DNA of 64,000 nucleotides, taken from contig CAYUQT010000001.1 in NCBI GenBank assembly GCA_964446835.1, positions 1 to 64,000 on the forward strand, read 5' to 3'. Position numbers and translations under genes: made by a program. This document shows positions 54,955 to 64,000 of this stretch, one piece after another (position 1 is the stretch's first letter; the number at the start of each line of letters is the position of its first letter). The notes beneath the pieces are model-generated. The model did not search any database. It was not told the origin of the DNA and was given only the letters and a program-made list of their open reading frames with translations. This DNA comes from CAYUQT01 sp964446835. GTDB lineage: Bacteria; Planctomycetota; Phycisphaerae; UBA1845; JAFGLZ01.

Positions 54955-57812
54955 GCAACTCACGCAGACTGCGCACCGGGTCTTTCGGATATCACAACAC
55001 GGAGAGCATCTCCGAGAGGCCTGGCCGCCGGCCATGGATGGCCCACCGGGCAACCGGCTGTCTGACCGTGGTGGTGATCGCCGCGACGACGGTACGCGCC
55101 GCCACCCTCACCCCTGTCGAACCCGCCTGCGAGTACGCCGCCAATCCCCTCGGAATCGACACGCCGCAACCACGATTCACTTGGGTGCTGCAATCCGACC
55201 AGCGCGGACAGATTCAATCGGCTTATCAAATCCTGGTGGCCACTACCGAAGCCAAGCTCGCCGCCGATATCGGCGACAGGTGGGACAGCGGCAAGATGGT
55301 GTCAGGGCAATCGGTCAACGTCGCCTATGCGGGCAGCCCCCTGGCCAGTGGCGAACGATGCCATTGGAAGGTCCGATGCTGGGACCGGGACGACCAGGTC
55401 GGCCCCTACAGTCAGCCGGCCTGGTTCGAGATGGGTCTGCTGAAGCCGGAGCACTGGAAGGGCAAGTGGATCGGGATGGGCGGACCTGCGAAGCCTGGCG
55501 AGGGTCCGGCCCCCCTCTTGCGGCGGAGTCTCGAAATCACCAAGCCTGTCAAACGCGCCCGTGCCTATGTCTGCGGCCTGGGCTGGTACGAGCTTCACGT
55601 CAACGGCCACAAAGTCGGCGATCGGCTTCTCGATCCCGCCATCTCCGACTACGCCAAACGCGTCCTCTACGTCACCCATGACATCACACAACACCTGGCA
55701 CAGGGGACAAACGCCCTCGGAGTCACGCTCGGCAACGGCTGGTACAGCAATCGCAAGCACGTCACCGAGTTCGGCAAGTGGGGTGACTCACCGCAACTGC
55801 TCGCGCAGATCAACATCGAGTTCGCCGACGGCAGCACGATGACCCTCGCGTCGGATGAGGGCTGGAAGGTCTCCACGGGCCCGATCCTCCGCAACGACAT
55901 ATACGGCGGCGAGACCTGCGACGCCCGGCTGGCCAAGCCGGGCTGGGACACCGGCGCCTATGACGACTCCGCGTGGCCCCGCGCCATGGCGAAGAAACCA
56001 CCGGGAGGAGAGCTGACACCCCAGGTGATGCCGCCCATCAAGGCGATCGAACTCCGCAAGCCCATCGCACTCACCCATCCGAAACCGGGCATCCACGTCT
56101 ATGACCTCGGACAGGTCTTCGGCGGCTGGGCCAGGCTGCGTGTGAAAGGTCCTGCCGGAACCCAGGTCACCATTAAGTACTCCGAACGCGTCCTCAAGGA
56201 CAGCGGCCTCCTCGATCAGCGAATCTGCTGCTACCCCGGCCTCAATACCACCGACAATTACATCCTGAAGGGAGACCCCCAGGGCGAAACCTACGCCCCA
56301 ACCTTCACGTTCCACCCCGTACGATACGTCCAAGTCGAAGGCTATCCCGGCACGCCGGAGCTGTCAGACCTGGAAGGCGTGGTCGTTCACGGCGAAGAGG
56401 ACCTCGCCGGCGACTTCCAGTGCTCCAACGAACTGCTCAACCAGATCCATCGCAACGCGGTTTGGACCTTCCGAAACTCGCTGTACGGCATGCCGATGGA
56501 CTGTCTGCACCGCGAGCCCATTGCCTACATCTACATGACCGGCGAATTCGCATCCCTGAGCAGCCGAAAGTACATGCCCGCGTTCTGGACGAAGTGGCTG
56601 CGCGACGTGAGCGACAGCCAGGACCCCCAAGGCTCCATCTCGGCCATCGTGCCCCGCTACAGCGTGCACGTGTTTGACACAACCGGCGGCGGCGGCGCCT
56701 ATCCCCTCCTCGTGTGGTACTGCCACCAGGAATACGCAGACAATCGCATCCTGAGCGAACACTACGCCACCATGAAGAAGTGGGTCGACTACCTCACCTC
56801 GCTGGCGCCCGACCACATCCTGTCCAAGGGAACCTACGGCGACCACATGCTGCCCGGCCCGTCGCCCGGCAAGGAAGAATACATCTCGAAGGAAACGCCG
56901 CCGCCCCTGATGTGGACGGCCTGCTACTACCTCGATGTCTCCGTGATGGCCCAGGCGGCCCGCATCCTCGGCAAGACGGACGACGCCCGCCGTTACGCCA
57001 CGCTGGCCGACGCCATCAAGGAGGCCTTCAACAAGCAATGGCTCAACCGCGAGCTGAACCAGTACGCCGGCGGTTCGCAGACGGCCAGCCTGGTCCCGCT
57101 GGCATACGGTCTGGTTCCCGATCCTCACAAGGACGGCGTGGTGAAGAACGTGGTCAAGAGCATCATGGAGACGTACAAGGGCCACCTCCACACCGGGGAG
57201 ACCGGCACCACATGCGCAATCGACGCCCTCCCGGAACACGGGCAGGCGGAACTCATGTACAAGATCGCCACCGCGACGACGTATCCCGGCTGGGGCTACA
57301 TGGTCAAGGAGGGCGCCACCACGATCTGGGAAGCATGGGGAAGATACTGGCCTCACTCCACCCGCGAACGCCACGAAAGCATGATCATGTTCTGCACGAT
57401 CAAGAAGTTCTTCTACCAGGACCTGGCCGGCATCCGGGGCCCCGCGTTTCACGCGACGCACTACGTGCCCGACGGCTACCGGCGGGTCCTCATTCGCCCC
57501 CGGGTTCTCGCTGACCTGGAGAGTGCCGGCGCCTCCATCAAGACGGTCCGTGGCATGGTGTCCTCACGTTGGAAGAAGGACGGCGCCTCGATCCGTCTCG
57601 ACGCCACGATCCCGGTCAACAGCCAGGCCAAGGTCAGTGTGCCCAAGCTGGGGCTGAGCAATGTTGTTGTAGAAGAAGGTAGCAAGGTGGTGTGGCAAAA
57701 CGGATCGTACGTGGCGGGCGCTGCCGGCATTACCGGCGGCAGCGAGAACCCCGACTACGTCACGTTCGACGTAGGCTCAGGAGTCTACTCCTTCGTCCTG
57801 AAGAAGGCGTAA
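54951..57812 (+). CDS. GH78 alpha-L-rhamnosidase (first of a tandem pair)
   Basis: 953 residues, likely exported (hydrophobic LTVVVIAATTVRAA at about 38-51). The order is GH78-typical: N-terminal beta domains (CEYAANPLGIDTPQPRFTWV), LGWYELHVNGHKVGDRLLDP, the six-hairpin catalytic domain, and a C-terminal beta domain. DCLHRE gives Asp517 and Glu522, matching the catalytic-site motif, and TTIWE gives Glu794. The usual Gly-Asp a few residues after DCxxRE is not in its normal place (YMTGE instead). Inverting hydrolysis of terminal alpha-L-rhamnose is expected. The first codon overlaps the C45 gene. Its last ~95 codons are nearly identical to those of the next gene. Confidence 0.9.
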   Translation: MSNSRRLRTGSFGYHNTESISERPGRRPWMAHRATGCLTVVVIAATTVRAATLTPVEPACEYAANPLGIDTPQPRFTWVLQSDQRGQIQSAYQILVATTEAKLAADIGDRWDSGKMVSGQSVNVAYAGSPLASGERCHWKVRCWDRDDQVGPYSQPAWFEMGLLKPEHWKGKWIGMGGPAKPGEGPAPLLRRSLEITKPVKRARAYVCGLGWYELHVNGHKVGDRLLDPAISDYAKRVLYVTHDITQHLAQGTNALGVTLGNGWYSNRKHVTEFGKWGDSPQLLAQINIEFADGSTMTLASDEGWKVSTGPILRNDIYGGETCDARLAKPGWDTGAYDDSAWPRAMAKKPPGGELTPQVMPPIKAIELRKPIALTHPKPGIHVYDLGQVFGGWARLRVKGPAGTQVTIKYSERVLKDSGLLDQRICCYPGLNTTDNYILKGDPQGETYAPTFTFHPVRYVQVEGYPGTPELSDLEGVVVHGEEDLAGDFQCSNELLNQIHRNAVWTFRNSLYGMPMDCLHREPIAYIYMTGEFASLSSRKYMPAFWTKWLRDVSDSQDPQGSISAIVPRYSVHVFDTTGGGGAYPLLVWYCHQEYADNRILSEHYATMKKWVDYLTSLAPDHILSKGTYGDHMLPGPSPGKEEYISKETPPPLMWTACYYLDVSVMAQAARILGKTDDARRYATLADAIKEAFNKQWLNRELNQYAGGSQTASLVPLAYGLVPDPHKDGVVKNVVKSIMETYKGHLHTGETGTTCAIDALPEHGQAELMYKIATATTYPGWGYMVKEGATTIWEAWGRYWPHSTRERHESMIMFCTIKKFFYQDLAGIRGPAFHATHYVPDGYRRVLIRPRVLADLESAGASIKTVRGMVSSRWKKDGASIRLDATIPVNSQAKVSVPKLGLSNVVVEEGSKVVWQNGSYVAGAAGITGGSENPDYVTFDVGSGVYSFVLKKA
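57513..57800 (+). repeat. Near-identical 3' end shared by the two GH78 genes, copy 1
   Basis: About 285 bases, roughly 90% identical to 60558-60846, far above the similarity of the rest of the two genes. It encodes the C-terminal beta domain (VRGMVSSRWKK, then VPKLGLSNVVVEEG, then VWQNGSYVAG). Confidence 0.85.
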
Positions 57813-58010
57813 TCCCGTTCGGCTGGGGGCCTGCGCTACTGCTACGGGAAGTCTTCTGCTCGATGAATTCAAGGACGTCCCCGGAGGTGCTGCAACATGG
57901 TCTTCGACGCCACGCCCGACGGCCCAATGACCGGAAGCGAGCCCGCGACCAGTAATGAGTTGAAGCGTCAGGTGAGACTGGCGCCCGAGTGGATCCACGA
58001 GGCATTATCC

Positions 58011-60866
58011 ATGAGAAGAGTCTTCCTTTGCGCGGCTGTTTGGTCAACCGTGCTGACGGGGGTTCCGCCTGTCGAGGCCGGCGATCCCAGGGTGGAACGC
58101 CGGCGTTCCCAGTGCCCGCCAGGTCTGGCCGTGGCTGAAACGTACTGCGAGTACGCCGTCAATCCCTTGGGGATCGATGCCCTGAAGCCTCGATTTACCT
58201 GGGTGCTCGCTTGCGACCGCCGCGGGACAACGCAGCAATCCTATCGCGTTCTGGTGGCCGGTTCGCCGGCGCGGCTCGCGGCAGATACTGGCGATCTGTG
58301 GGATAGCGGGCAGGTCCGCTCCGATGAGTCCGTCTGCATCGCCTACCAGGGCAGCAAGCTCTCCAGCCGGCAGGAGTGTTTCTGGAAGGTCCGCGTCTGG
58401 GACGACCGGGGGCACGTCAGCCCATGGAGCGAGCCCGCCACGTTCGAGATCGGATTGCTGGAGCCCTCCGACTGGCACGGACGGTGGATTGGGCTGGCGG
58501 GCCCGAATACGGCGGCCGTCTCTCCGCTGCTGCGGAAGCAGTTTACGGTTGACGGCGAGGTCAGGCGGGCAAGGCTGTACGCGGCCGGCGTGGGATGGTC
58601 GGAATATCACCTTAACGGCCGACGGATTGGCGATTGTGTGCTCGATCCTGCGGCAACCGACTACGACAAACGAATCCTGTACGTAACCCACGACGTGACC
58701 CGCCTGGTGCGCCGCGGTCCCAACGCCCTGGGCGCGATGCTCGGCAATGGATGGTACAGCCAGCCGCCGCTGGACCCGAAAGGCCCGCGCCCCGGCTACG
58801 GCGACTCCCCGTGCCTCTTGCTCGAGCTGATCATCGAATGGGCCGACGGCTCGATCCAACGGGTTGTCAGCGACGAGAGCTGGCGGGCATCCACCGGCCC
58901 GATCCTGAAGAACAGCATCTGGGGCGGCGAGGTCTACGACGCGCGGTTGGAGAAGGCCGGCTGGCGTCAGCCGGGATACGACGACTCGGCCTGGGCGGCG
59001 GCAGTTCCGCGGAGTTCTCCCGGCGGCCGCCTTGAGGCCCAGATGATCGACCCCATCAAGGTCAATACGGTGCTGCACGCGTCGAAACTGACCACCCCCA
59101 AACCAGGCGTGTACGTCTACGATTTCGGGCAGTTGTTCGGCGGATGGACGCGGCTGCGGGTCAAGGGCCCTGCAGGGACCCGAGTGGCCCTGCGATACGC
59201 CGAACGGCTCTTTCCCGACACGGGTCTGGTGGACAAACGCCGCCATTTCGGCCCCGACGGCGCCACCGATTTCTACATCATGAAAGGCGATCCCGACGGT
59301 GAACACTACGAGCCCCGTTTCACCTTCCACCCCGTCAGGTACGTCCAGATCGAGGGCCTTCCGGGCGCTCCGGCCTTGGCGGACATCGAGGCCTGTGTCA
59401 TCCACAACTCGGTGGACATGACGGGCGACTTCGAGTGCTCCAACCCGCTTCTGAATCAGATCCACCGCAACTGCCTCTGGACCGTTGCCAATGGGCTGTA
59501 TGGGTTCACGTTAGACTGCCTCTATCGCGAGTATTGGGGCTGGCTCGAGCCGGCCTCAAACCCCTCGACACTGTTTGCTCGCCGGTACATGCCGCGATTC
59601 TGGGTGAAGTGGCTTCGCGATGTGCAGGTGGCACAGCACCCCGACGGCGTCGTTCCCGACGTAATCCCCGCCTATCCCCTCAAGGGCCGCAAGACGGGCG
59701 ATCCGGCCTGGGCGGGCAACTACCCCCTGGTTGTCTGGTACGTCTACCAGTACTTCGGCGACCGCCGGCTGCTGGAGAACCACTATCCCAACATGAAGCG
59801 TTGGGTGGACCATCTCACCTCCATCGCCAAGGACAACCGAATCGAGAAGGGTGGCTACTACGGCGACCACATGCTTCCGGGCGACGCGCCGGGCCACGAG
59901 CAATTCATCTCCCAGGAGACGCCCCCGGGGCTGCTTTGGACCGGATACTACTACAATGACGTCTGGATCCTGGCCCAGGTGGCGCAAACCCTTGGCATGA
60001 AGGACGACGCAGCGGCCTACGCCCGACTGGCCGAGGCGATACGGTCCGCCTTGAACGAGAAATGGCTCGACGCCTCGCGAAACGGCTATGCGACGGGCTC
60101 CCAGACGGCCAATATCTTCGCCCTGGCCCTGGGGGTAGTACCCGAGGCCAACCGCCAGGGCGTGCTGGACAGCCTGACGACCGACATCCTGGTCAAGCGA
60201 CGCGGCCACCTGCACACGGGGAATCTCGGCACCTCGTGCATCATGGACGCATTGGCCGGCCTCGGACGCGGCGACGTCCTCTATCGCGTGGCCACCGCTA
60301 CGGACTATCCCGGTTGGGGTTACATGGTCCGTGAAGGCGCCACTACGATCTGGGAATGCTGGGGGGGTCTGCATTCCGGTATGCCTGCAAATACACGCGA
60401 CGGCGTCGTGGTCCACGAGGACAGCATGATGATGTTCGCCTCGATCCAGGAGTTCTTCTACGGCGATCTGGCCGGGATACGCGGCCCCGACTACTTCGGC
60501 ACCCGCGCTGTAATGCCCGGCTTCCGCCAGACTGCGATCCAACCGCGTGTCCTCGGCGACCTGGAGAGTGCCGGCGCCTCGATCAAGACCGTCCGTGGCA
60601 TGGTGTCCTCCCGTTGGAAAAAGGAGGGCGCCTCGATCCGGCTCGATGCCACCATTCCCGTCAACAGCGAGGCCAAGGTCAGTGTGCCCAAGCTGGGGCT
60701 GAGCAATGTTGTGGTAGAAGAAGGTGGCAAGGTGGTGTGGCAAAACGGATCGTACGTGGCGGGCACTGCCGGCATTACTGGCGGCAATGAGAACCCCGAC
60801 TACGTTACGTTCGACGTCGGTGCAGGAACGTACACGTTCGTCCTCCGAGGAGGCCAGTCCCGTTGA
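58011..60866 (+). CDS. GH78 alpha-L-rhamnosidase (second of a tandem pair)
   Basis: 951 residues with a signal peptide (RRVFLCAAVWSTVLTGVPPVEAG). It has the same domain order as the preceding gene: CEYAVNPLGIDALKPRFTWV, AGVGWSEYHLNGRRIGD, then the catalytic barrel with DCLYRE (Asp502, Glu507) and TTIWE (Glu782). After DCLYRE it reads YWGWLEPASN, so the usual Gly-Asp is again absent. The body is only moderately similar to its neighbour, which argues for an old duplication with different substrates. GAGG lies 9 bases upstream of the ATG. A strong bidirectional hairpin follows at 60884-60932. Confidence 0.9.
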   Translation: MRRVFLCAAVWSTVLTGVPPVEAGDPRVERRRSQCPPGLAVAETYCEYAVNPLGIDALKPRFTWVLACDRRGTTQQSYRVLVAGSPARLAADTGDLWDSGQVRSDESVCIAYQGSKLSSRQECFWKVRVWDDRGHVSPWSEPATFEIGLLEPSDWHGRWIGLAGPNTAAVSPLLRKQFTVDGEVRRARLYAAGVGWSEYHLNGRRIGDCVLDPAATDYDKRILYVTHDVTRLVRRGPNALGAMLGNGWYSQPPLDPKGPRPGYGDSPCLLLELIIEWADGSIQRVVSDESWRASTGPILKNSIWGGEVYDARLEKAGWRQPGYDDSAWAAAVPRSSPGGRLEAQMIDPIKVNTVLHASKLTTPKPGVYVYDFGQLFGGWTRLRVKGPAGTRVALRYAERLFPDTGLVDKRRHFGPDGATDFYIMKGDPDGEHYEPRFTFHPVRYVQIEGLPGAPALADIEACVIHNSVDMTGDFECSNPLLNQIHRNCLWTVANGLYGFTLDCLYREYWGWLEPASNPSTLFARRYMPRFWVKWLRDVQVAQHPDGVVPDVIPAYPLKGRKTGDPAWAGNYPLVVWYVYQYFGDRRLLENHYPNMKRWVDHLTSIAKDNRIEKGGYYGDHMLPGDAPGHEQFISQETPPGLLWTGYYYNDVWILAQVAQTLGMKDDAAAYARLAEAIRSALNEKWLDASRNGYATGSQTANIFALALGVVPEANRQGVLDSLTTDILVKRRGHLHTGNLGTSCIMDALAGLGRGDVLYRVATATDYPGWGYMVREGATTIWECWGGLHSGMPANTRDGVVVHEDSMMMFASIQEFFYGDLAGIRGPDYFGTRAVMPGFRQTAIQPRVLGDLESAGASIKTVRGMVSSRWKKEGASIRLDATIPVNSEAKVSVPKLGLSNVVVEEGGKVVWQNGSYVAGTAGITGGNENPDYVTFDVGAGTYTFVLRGGQSR
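60558..60846 (+). repeat. Near-identical 3' end shared by the two GH78 genes, copy 2
   Basis: Partner of 57513-57800. The start of high identity is sharp (GACCTGGAGAGTGCC), as expected for gene conversion or recent duplication of this segment only. Confidence 0.85.
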
Positions 60867-60883
60867 TCGCCCCGAACAAGAAA

Positions 60884-60932
60884 CCACCCACGCCGCAAGG
60901 ACCTATGGCATGTGTCCTTGCAACGTGGGTGG
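60884..60932. terminator. Bidirectional hairpin terminator
   Basis: CCACCCACG/CGTGGGTGG (9 bp) and CAAGGAC/GTCCTTG (7 bp), stacked with a 3x3 internal loop and an 11-base apical loop. Plus-strand sequence after it is TGTGTTTAC and minus-strand is TTTCTTG, so it can serve both convergent genes. Confidence 0.8.
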
Positions 60933-60964
60933 TGTGTTTACAATCGATCCGGTGCGACTCCGGC

Positions 60965-62152
60965 TCAGGCCTGATCGGTCGTCGAGCCCAAGTCCTTCCA
61001 CTCGACCACTCGTTCATCGAACTTGGCCGTGGCCGAGGCGCACATGGCCATCCGGCCCATGATGCACATGAACGTTGCGATGCGAGCCGTCTCGATGTTG
61101 CTCGCAGGCGTTTCCTTGGTGCCCTTGCGGCAAAGTGCCGCGAACGAGGCCATCTCGTTCGTCGTGCCTTCGGTGTGCTCGCAGGTCTTCTCGGTCATGG
61201 CCGACTCGCGACCTTCATCGTCATACAGCTTCCAGCTCCCGACGCGGCCGTAATCGAGCCGGAAGATCTCCGCCCCAGCCTTCTCGCCGTGAACGCGAAG
61301 CATCTCGCCGCAGAACCGCTTGGTGCCCGCACCGAACAGGTGCGAATACTGGAAGTGAATGCCACCGGCGAACTCGAAGACCGTGAACGAATGGTCCTCG
61401 GTGAGGCTGCCGGCCGGATTCGGACGCAGGATGCCGCCCATACCCACGCAACGCAGCGGAGCCTGCTCCTTCATGATCCACGTCATTGCATCCATGTGGT
61501 GACCGGCCTGCTCGACCAGCTCGCCGCCGGACATCTCGAAGTTCGAAGGCCAGCCGCCGCCGGGGAACCGCTGCCACTTCCAGTGGCCCTGAAGGTAGTT
61601 GATCTTGCCGACCGCACCGTTGTGGATCTTCTCAATCGCCTCGATGTAGCCGGGCTTGTATCGCCGCTGGAACCCGATCTGGGTGAAACCCTTCGATGCA
61701 CGGGCCGCCTTCACAAAGGCGTCCACGCGGGCAACGTCGGCATCGACCGGCTTCTCGCAGAAGATGTTCTTGCCGGCCTCCAGGCACGGAACCGCCACCT
61801 TCGCGTGGTTCCCGACCTCCGTCCCGATCACGATACCGTCCAGCTTCTCCTTCTCGATCATCTGCCGGAAATCGGTGTACTGCTTCGGCTTGATCGACTG
61901 CTCTTCCAGAACCTTCATGGCGGCATCCATGGCCGGCTGCTTCAGATCGCAGATCGCCCCGAACCGAATGCCCGGCTGCTTCACGGCCCGTTCGAGCAGA
62001 TACCGGCATCGGCCGCCCGTACCGATCGCGCCCAGGACGACCTCGTCATCCTTGCCCAATGCGGCCGTCGAGGACAGCCCCAGCATCACCGCGGCACCAC
62101 CGAAAGATGATGTCCCCAGGAATTGTCTACGTGAGAAATCGCCTGCCTTCAT
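60965..62152 (-). CDS. Tat-exported Gfo/Idh/MocA family oxidoreductase
   Basis: 395 residues. A twin-arginine signal (SRRQFLGTSSFGGAAVMLG) is followed by a Rossmann fold (VVLGAIGTGGRCRYLLERAV), NIFCEKPVDAD with the catalytic Lys, and GELVEQAGHHMDAMTWIM in the C-terminal domain. It should act on a sugar or glycoside with NAD(P) in the periplasm. It converges on the GH78 pair across a shared terminator, so a role in the same pathway is possible but not shown. GAAAGG lies upstream of the ATG. Confidence 0.9.
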   Translation of the reverse strand: MKAGDFSRRQFLGTSSFGGAAVMLGLSSTAALGKDDEVVLGAIGTGGRCRYLLERAVKQPGIRFGAICDLKQPAMDAAMKVLEEQSIKPKQYTDFRQMIEKEKLDGIVIGTEVGNHAKVAVPCLEAGKNIFCEKPVDADVARVDAFVKAARASKGFTQIGFQRRYKPGYIEAIEKIHNGAVGKINYLQGHWKWQRFPGGGWPSNFEMSGGELVEQAGHHMDAMTWIMKEQAPLRCVGMGGILRPNPAGSLTEDHSFTVFEFAGGIHFQYSHLFGAGTKRFCGEMLRVHGEKAGAEIFRLDYGRVGSWKLYDDEGRESAMTEKTCEHTEGTTNEMASFAALCRKGTKETPASNIETARIATFMCIMGRMAMCASATAKFDERVVEWKDLGSTTDQA

Positions 62153-62439
62153 CAGTCTATCCTTTCATAGCAAAGAACCCGAAACCGTCTGGCTGATCAG
62201 GTTGAGCACCCAAGCCAAGCCGTTTGATCCGCGCCATGGCCGGCGCATCCTACCCCCATCCGACCGGTTGTGCAAACCGCCAGAGGGGCGGAAATTCAGG
62301 GAACCCACGCCTCGGCCTGTCCCCGGCAACCCAGCCCCCAAAGGCCGATCCCGAAAGGACGACCACCATCGTTGGGAGGGCAAGCGTACCCGCGTACCCC
62401 ACCGGGCCGTCCCCGACCGGTGCGGTGCGCGGCAGACCG
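62153..62439. other. Intergenic region upstream of tRNA-Leu
   Basis: No gene, riboswitch or repeat recognised. It is GC-rich with several short palindromes but no clear terminator. Confidence 0.5.
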
Positions 62440-62468
62440 TTGACAGAAACCGCTGTGTGCCGTACGCT
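62440..62468 (+). promoter_or_regulatory. Likely promoter of tRNA-Leu
   Basis: TTGACA, 17 bases, then TACGCT, a perfect -35 with a poor -10. It would start transcription about 37 bases before the tRNA. Confidence 0.5.
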
Positions 62469-62512
62469 AGAGTGTTGTGGTTGGGATGGAGCGAGGGTAG
62501 GGGAAAGATGTC

Positions 62513-62597
62513 GCCCGGGTGGCGGAATTGGCAGACGCGCCAGCTTGAGGGGCTGGTAGGGGTTTCCCCTGTGCTGGTTCGAATCCAGTCCCGGGCA
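62513..62597 (+). tRNA. tRNA-Leu (anticodon GAG)
   Basis: 85 bases with a long variable arm. The acceptor stem is GCCCGGG/CCCGGGC, the anticodon stem CCAGC/GCTGG with loop TTGAGGG (anticodon GAG), the variable arm contains AGGGG/CCCCT, and the T-loop is TTCGAAT. The discriminator is A and no CCA is encoded. Confidence 0.97.
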
Positions 62598-62800
62598 TAA
62601 GCTGTGAATGGAAGGGAAAGGTTCGACGGAGGACCTGAGGGAGAATGTTCCCCCCGTCGTATCGAGACCGCAGTGTACTGGGCGGGCCGTTCGATGGAGG
62701 GGGTGTTCTCCCTCGTCTTTTTTCAGGTAGGTCCCCTTGCGGCTCGCGAGTGCGCTCGCCCTTCCAGTTTCGGTACCAACATACCCAGACGTGAAATGCT

Positions 62801-64000
62801 TCAGGCCAATCGATCGAAGGCTTTCGGTATGAGTCGGGTCAGTTTCAGCCCGCAGGGACAGGCCTGCTCGGCCGCCTTTAGATCGTCCGGCTCATACGAC
62901 CGTCGGTGCATGGGCAGCTTGCCGAAGAAGTGGCGGGCATCGTTCCGACGCCCGTAGCTGTCGTGATACATGAGGAACCGCAGAATGTCGGCCACCGCCA
63001 GCGATGACTCCATCGCGGCCTCACACTGACGCCGACAGCCGCCGCAGCCACCGGAACAATACGTGTCGGCCGTGGCAACGGCGTGCTCTCGAAGCAGTTG
63101 GTCCTCTGCAACGGACAACCGGTCGAAGGCCGCCGCCGCGTTCTCCTCGATCATCCGGATGGTGGGCATGGCCGAGACAATGGCCGTAATCCGCTCGTCC
63201 TGCCAGACGGCCTTCAGCACCGACTGGTGCCGGTTGAAGCCCGCCTTCTTGAAGGGGTCGAGCCGATCGGCGAAGCTCACGGCCGAAGCCTGGGTCTTCA
63301 TGGCGATCAGGCCGATGCCCGCCTTGTGACAGGCCGATATCGCCTCGTCGAGCTGCTTGTCCCCCCAACTGCGGAAGTTGTAACGGATCATCATGACGTC
63401 AACCCAGCCACAGCGGGCCGCGGCGTTCATCACGTCGATCATCTTGTCGTTGTGGCAGCTCAGGCCGAAGCACTTCATTTTACCGCTCTTGACCAGCTCG
63501 GTGGCCCCTTCTCTCCAAGGGACGCTCGAGAGAACCTCCGGGCGATCGAGGTCGTGTACGTACCAGAGATCCAGGTAGTCGGTCCCAAGCCGCTTGAGCG
63601 ACTCGGGGACGTGTTTTCGAAGCATGTCTGCCGGCTGCTTTACGTAGGACTTGGTGCCGAGGATGATGCTCTTGCGATCGACCTTGAGCTTGGCCAGGCA
63701 ACTGCCGATCATCGCCTCGCTCTTGCGCTGGGCATAGTTCTCTGCCGTGTCGAAGGCGCGGACGCCCAGTTCCAGACAGCGTTCCATGAGGCGAGGTGCA
63801 CAGTAGTAGTCGCCCCCCTGCTGAAGGATGGGAATGGACAGGCCGCTGCGCCCCAAGACGCGACGTGGAAACTTCTCCGCCGGCGGCAGCGGACCCGAGG
63901 TTACCTTTCGGCCGGAATCGCAGCCACCCACCAGGCCCGCCAGTGCCGCCACGCCCGTTCTGACGACGGTGCGACGCGTGATTCCACCGGATTCTCTATC
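62801..64000 (-). CDS. Aldo/keto reductase with twin-arginine signal, partial at window end
   Basis: The 3' part holds 383 residues from an internal GTG, but the frame stays open to base 64000. The extra codons read GGITRRTVVRTGVAALAGLVGG, a Tat signal, so the true start lies beyond the window. The body is an aldo/keto reductase of the ferredoxin-linked type: GVRAFDTAENYAQRKSE, DYLDLWYVHDLD and FGLSCHNDKM. A Cys-rich C-terminal segment, YCSGGCGGCRRQC, suggests an iron-sulfur cluster. It probably reduces or oxidises a sugar or carbonyl compound outside the cytoplasm. Confidence 0.85.
   Translation of the reverse strand, partial: DRESGGITRRTVVRTGVAALAGLVGGCDSGRKVTSGPLPPAEKFPRRVLGRSGLSIPILQQGGDYYCAPRLMERCLELGVRAFDTAENYAQRKSEAMIGSCLAKLKVDRKSIILGTKSYVKQPADMLRKHVPESLKRLGTDYLDLWYVHDLDRPEVLSSVPWREGATELVKSGKMKCFGLSCHNDKMIDVMNAAARCGWVDVMMIRYNFRSWGDKQLDEAISACHKAGIGLIAMKTQASAVSFADRLDPFKKAGFNRHQSVLKAVWQDERITAIVSAMPTIRMIEENAAAAFDRLSVAEDQLLREHAVATADTYCSGGCGGCRRQCEAAMESSLAVADILRFLMYHDSYGRRNDARHFFGKLPMHRRSYEPDDLKAAEQACPCGLKLTRLIPKAFDRLA

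Noticed and set aside
62153..62439. Possible cobalamin or other riboswitch in the spacer before tRNA-Leu
   Set aside because: Conserved B12-box and core motifs are absent on both strands, and no transport or synthesis gene follows.

Overview
The window looks like a high-GC chromosome segment from a Planctomycetota bacterium, probably of the Phycisphaerae/Sedimentisphaerales type. The evidence is indirect: many secreted glycan-degrading enzymes, Tat-exported Gfo/Idh/MocA oxidoreductases, a PEP-CTERM-tagged protein, an FG-GAP lipoprotein full of Asp-Pro-Asn, and dispersed short-repeat arrays. No rRNA or marker gene settles the lineage.

Layout. 0-0.6 kb: the edge of a dispersed repeat array. 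0.6-6.2 kb (+): a PL26/YetA-like protein, a Tat-exported DUF2804 protein, a CoA-acylating aldehyde dehydrogenase and a STAS protein. 6.2-12.1 kb (-): a CE15-polysaccharide lyase fusion and a DUF4838-GDSL fusion. 12.4-17.7 kb: two secreted beta-propellers, a PEP-CTERM phosphoesterase and a frameshifted DUF1330 gene. 17.9-26.9 kb: GH29 fucosidase, GH106 rhamnosidase with duplicated DUF3395-like domains, and an NPCBM-linked six-hairpin glycosidase. 27-30.5 kb: STM3941-like protein, purQ, a DUF433/DUF5615 toxin-antitoxin pair and a UroD-like protein. 30.5-40.3 kb: FG-GAP lipoprotein, Ser-rich small protein, DUF1638 protein, tRNA-Pro(CGG), Gfo/Idh/MocA and an APC permease. 40.3-51.5 kb (-): a macA-macB-tolC-like efflux operon, its likely two-component regulator and a vWA protein, interrupted by a Fic gene and a PIN toxin-antitoxin pair. 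51.7-52.9 kb: REP-like palindromes and a composite repeat array. 53.4-60.9 kb (+): a C45 Ntn-hydrolase coupled to two GH78 rhamnosidases. 61-64 kb: Gfo/Idh/MocA, tRNA-Leu(GAG) and an aldo/keto reductase that runs off the end.

How it works together. The enzymes point to breakdown of rhamnose-, fucose- and uronate-containing plant or algal polysaccharide. GH78, GH106 and GH29 would remove L-rhamnose and L-fucose, and the CE15-lyase fusion and the PL26-like protein would act on uronate esters and rhamnogalacturonan-type chains. The acylating aldehyde dehydrogenase could handle aldehydes from deoxysugar catabolism (inference). The response regulator and macA promoters share an OmpR-type box, so the two-component system probably controls the pump.

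Main unusual points. (1) A composite intergenic array with an irregularly spaced GTGAGACATTC core plus degenerate CTYCTRA-like heptamers; a second copy sits at the left edge. (2) The Fic gene and the PIN toxin-antitoxin pair are each bracketed by direct copies of the 3' end of the gene they follow (tolC-like and histidine kinase), as if small modules entered at gene 3' ends and restored them. (3) The fic promoter lies between two perfect inverted ACTAGT operators.
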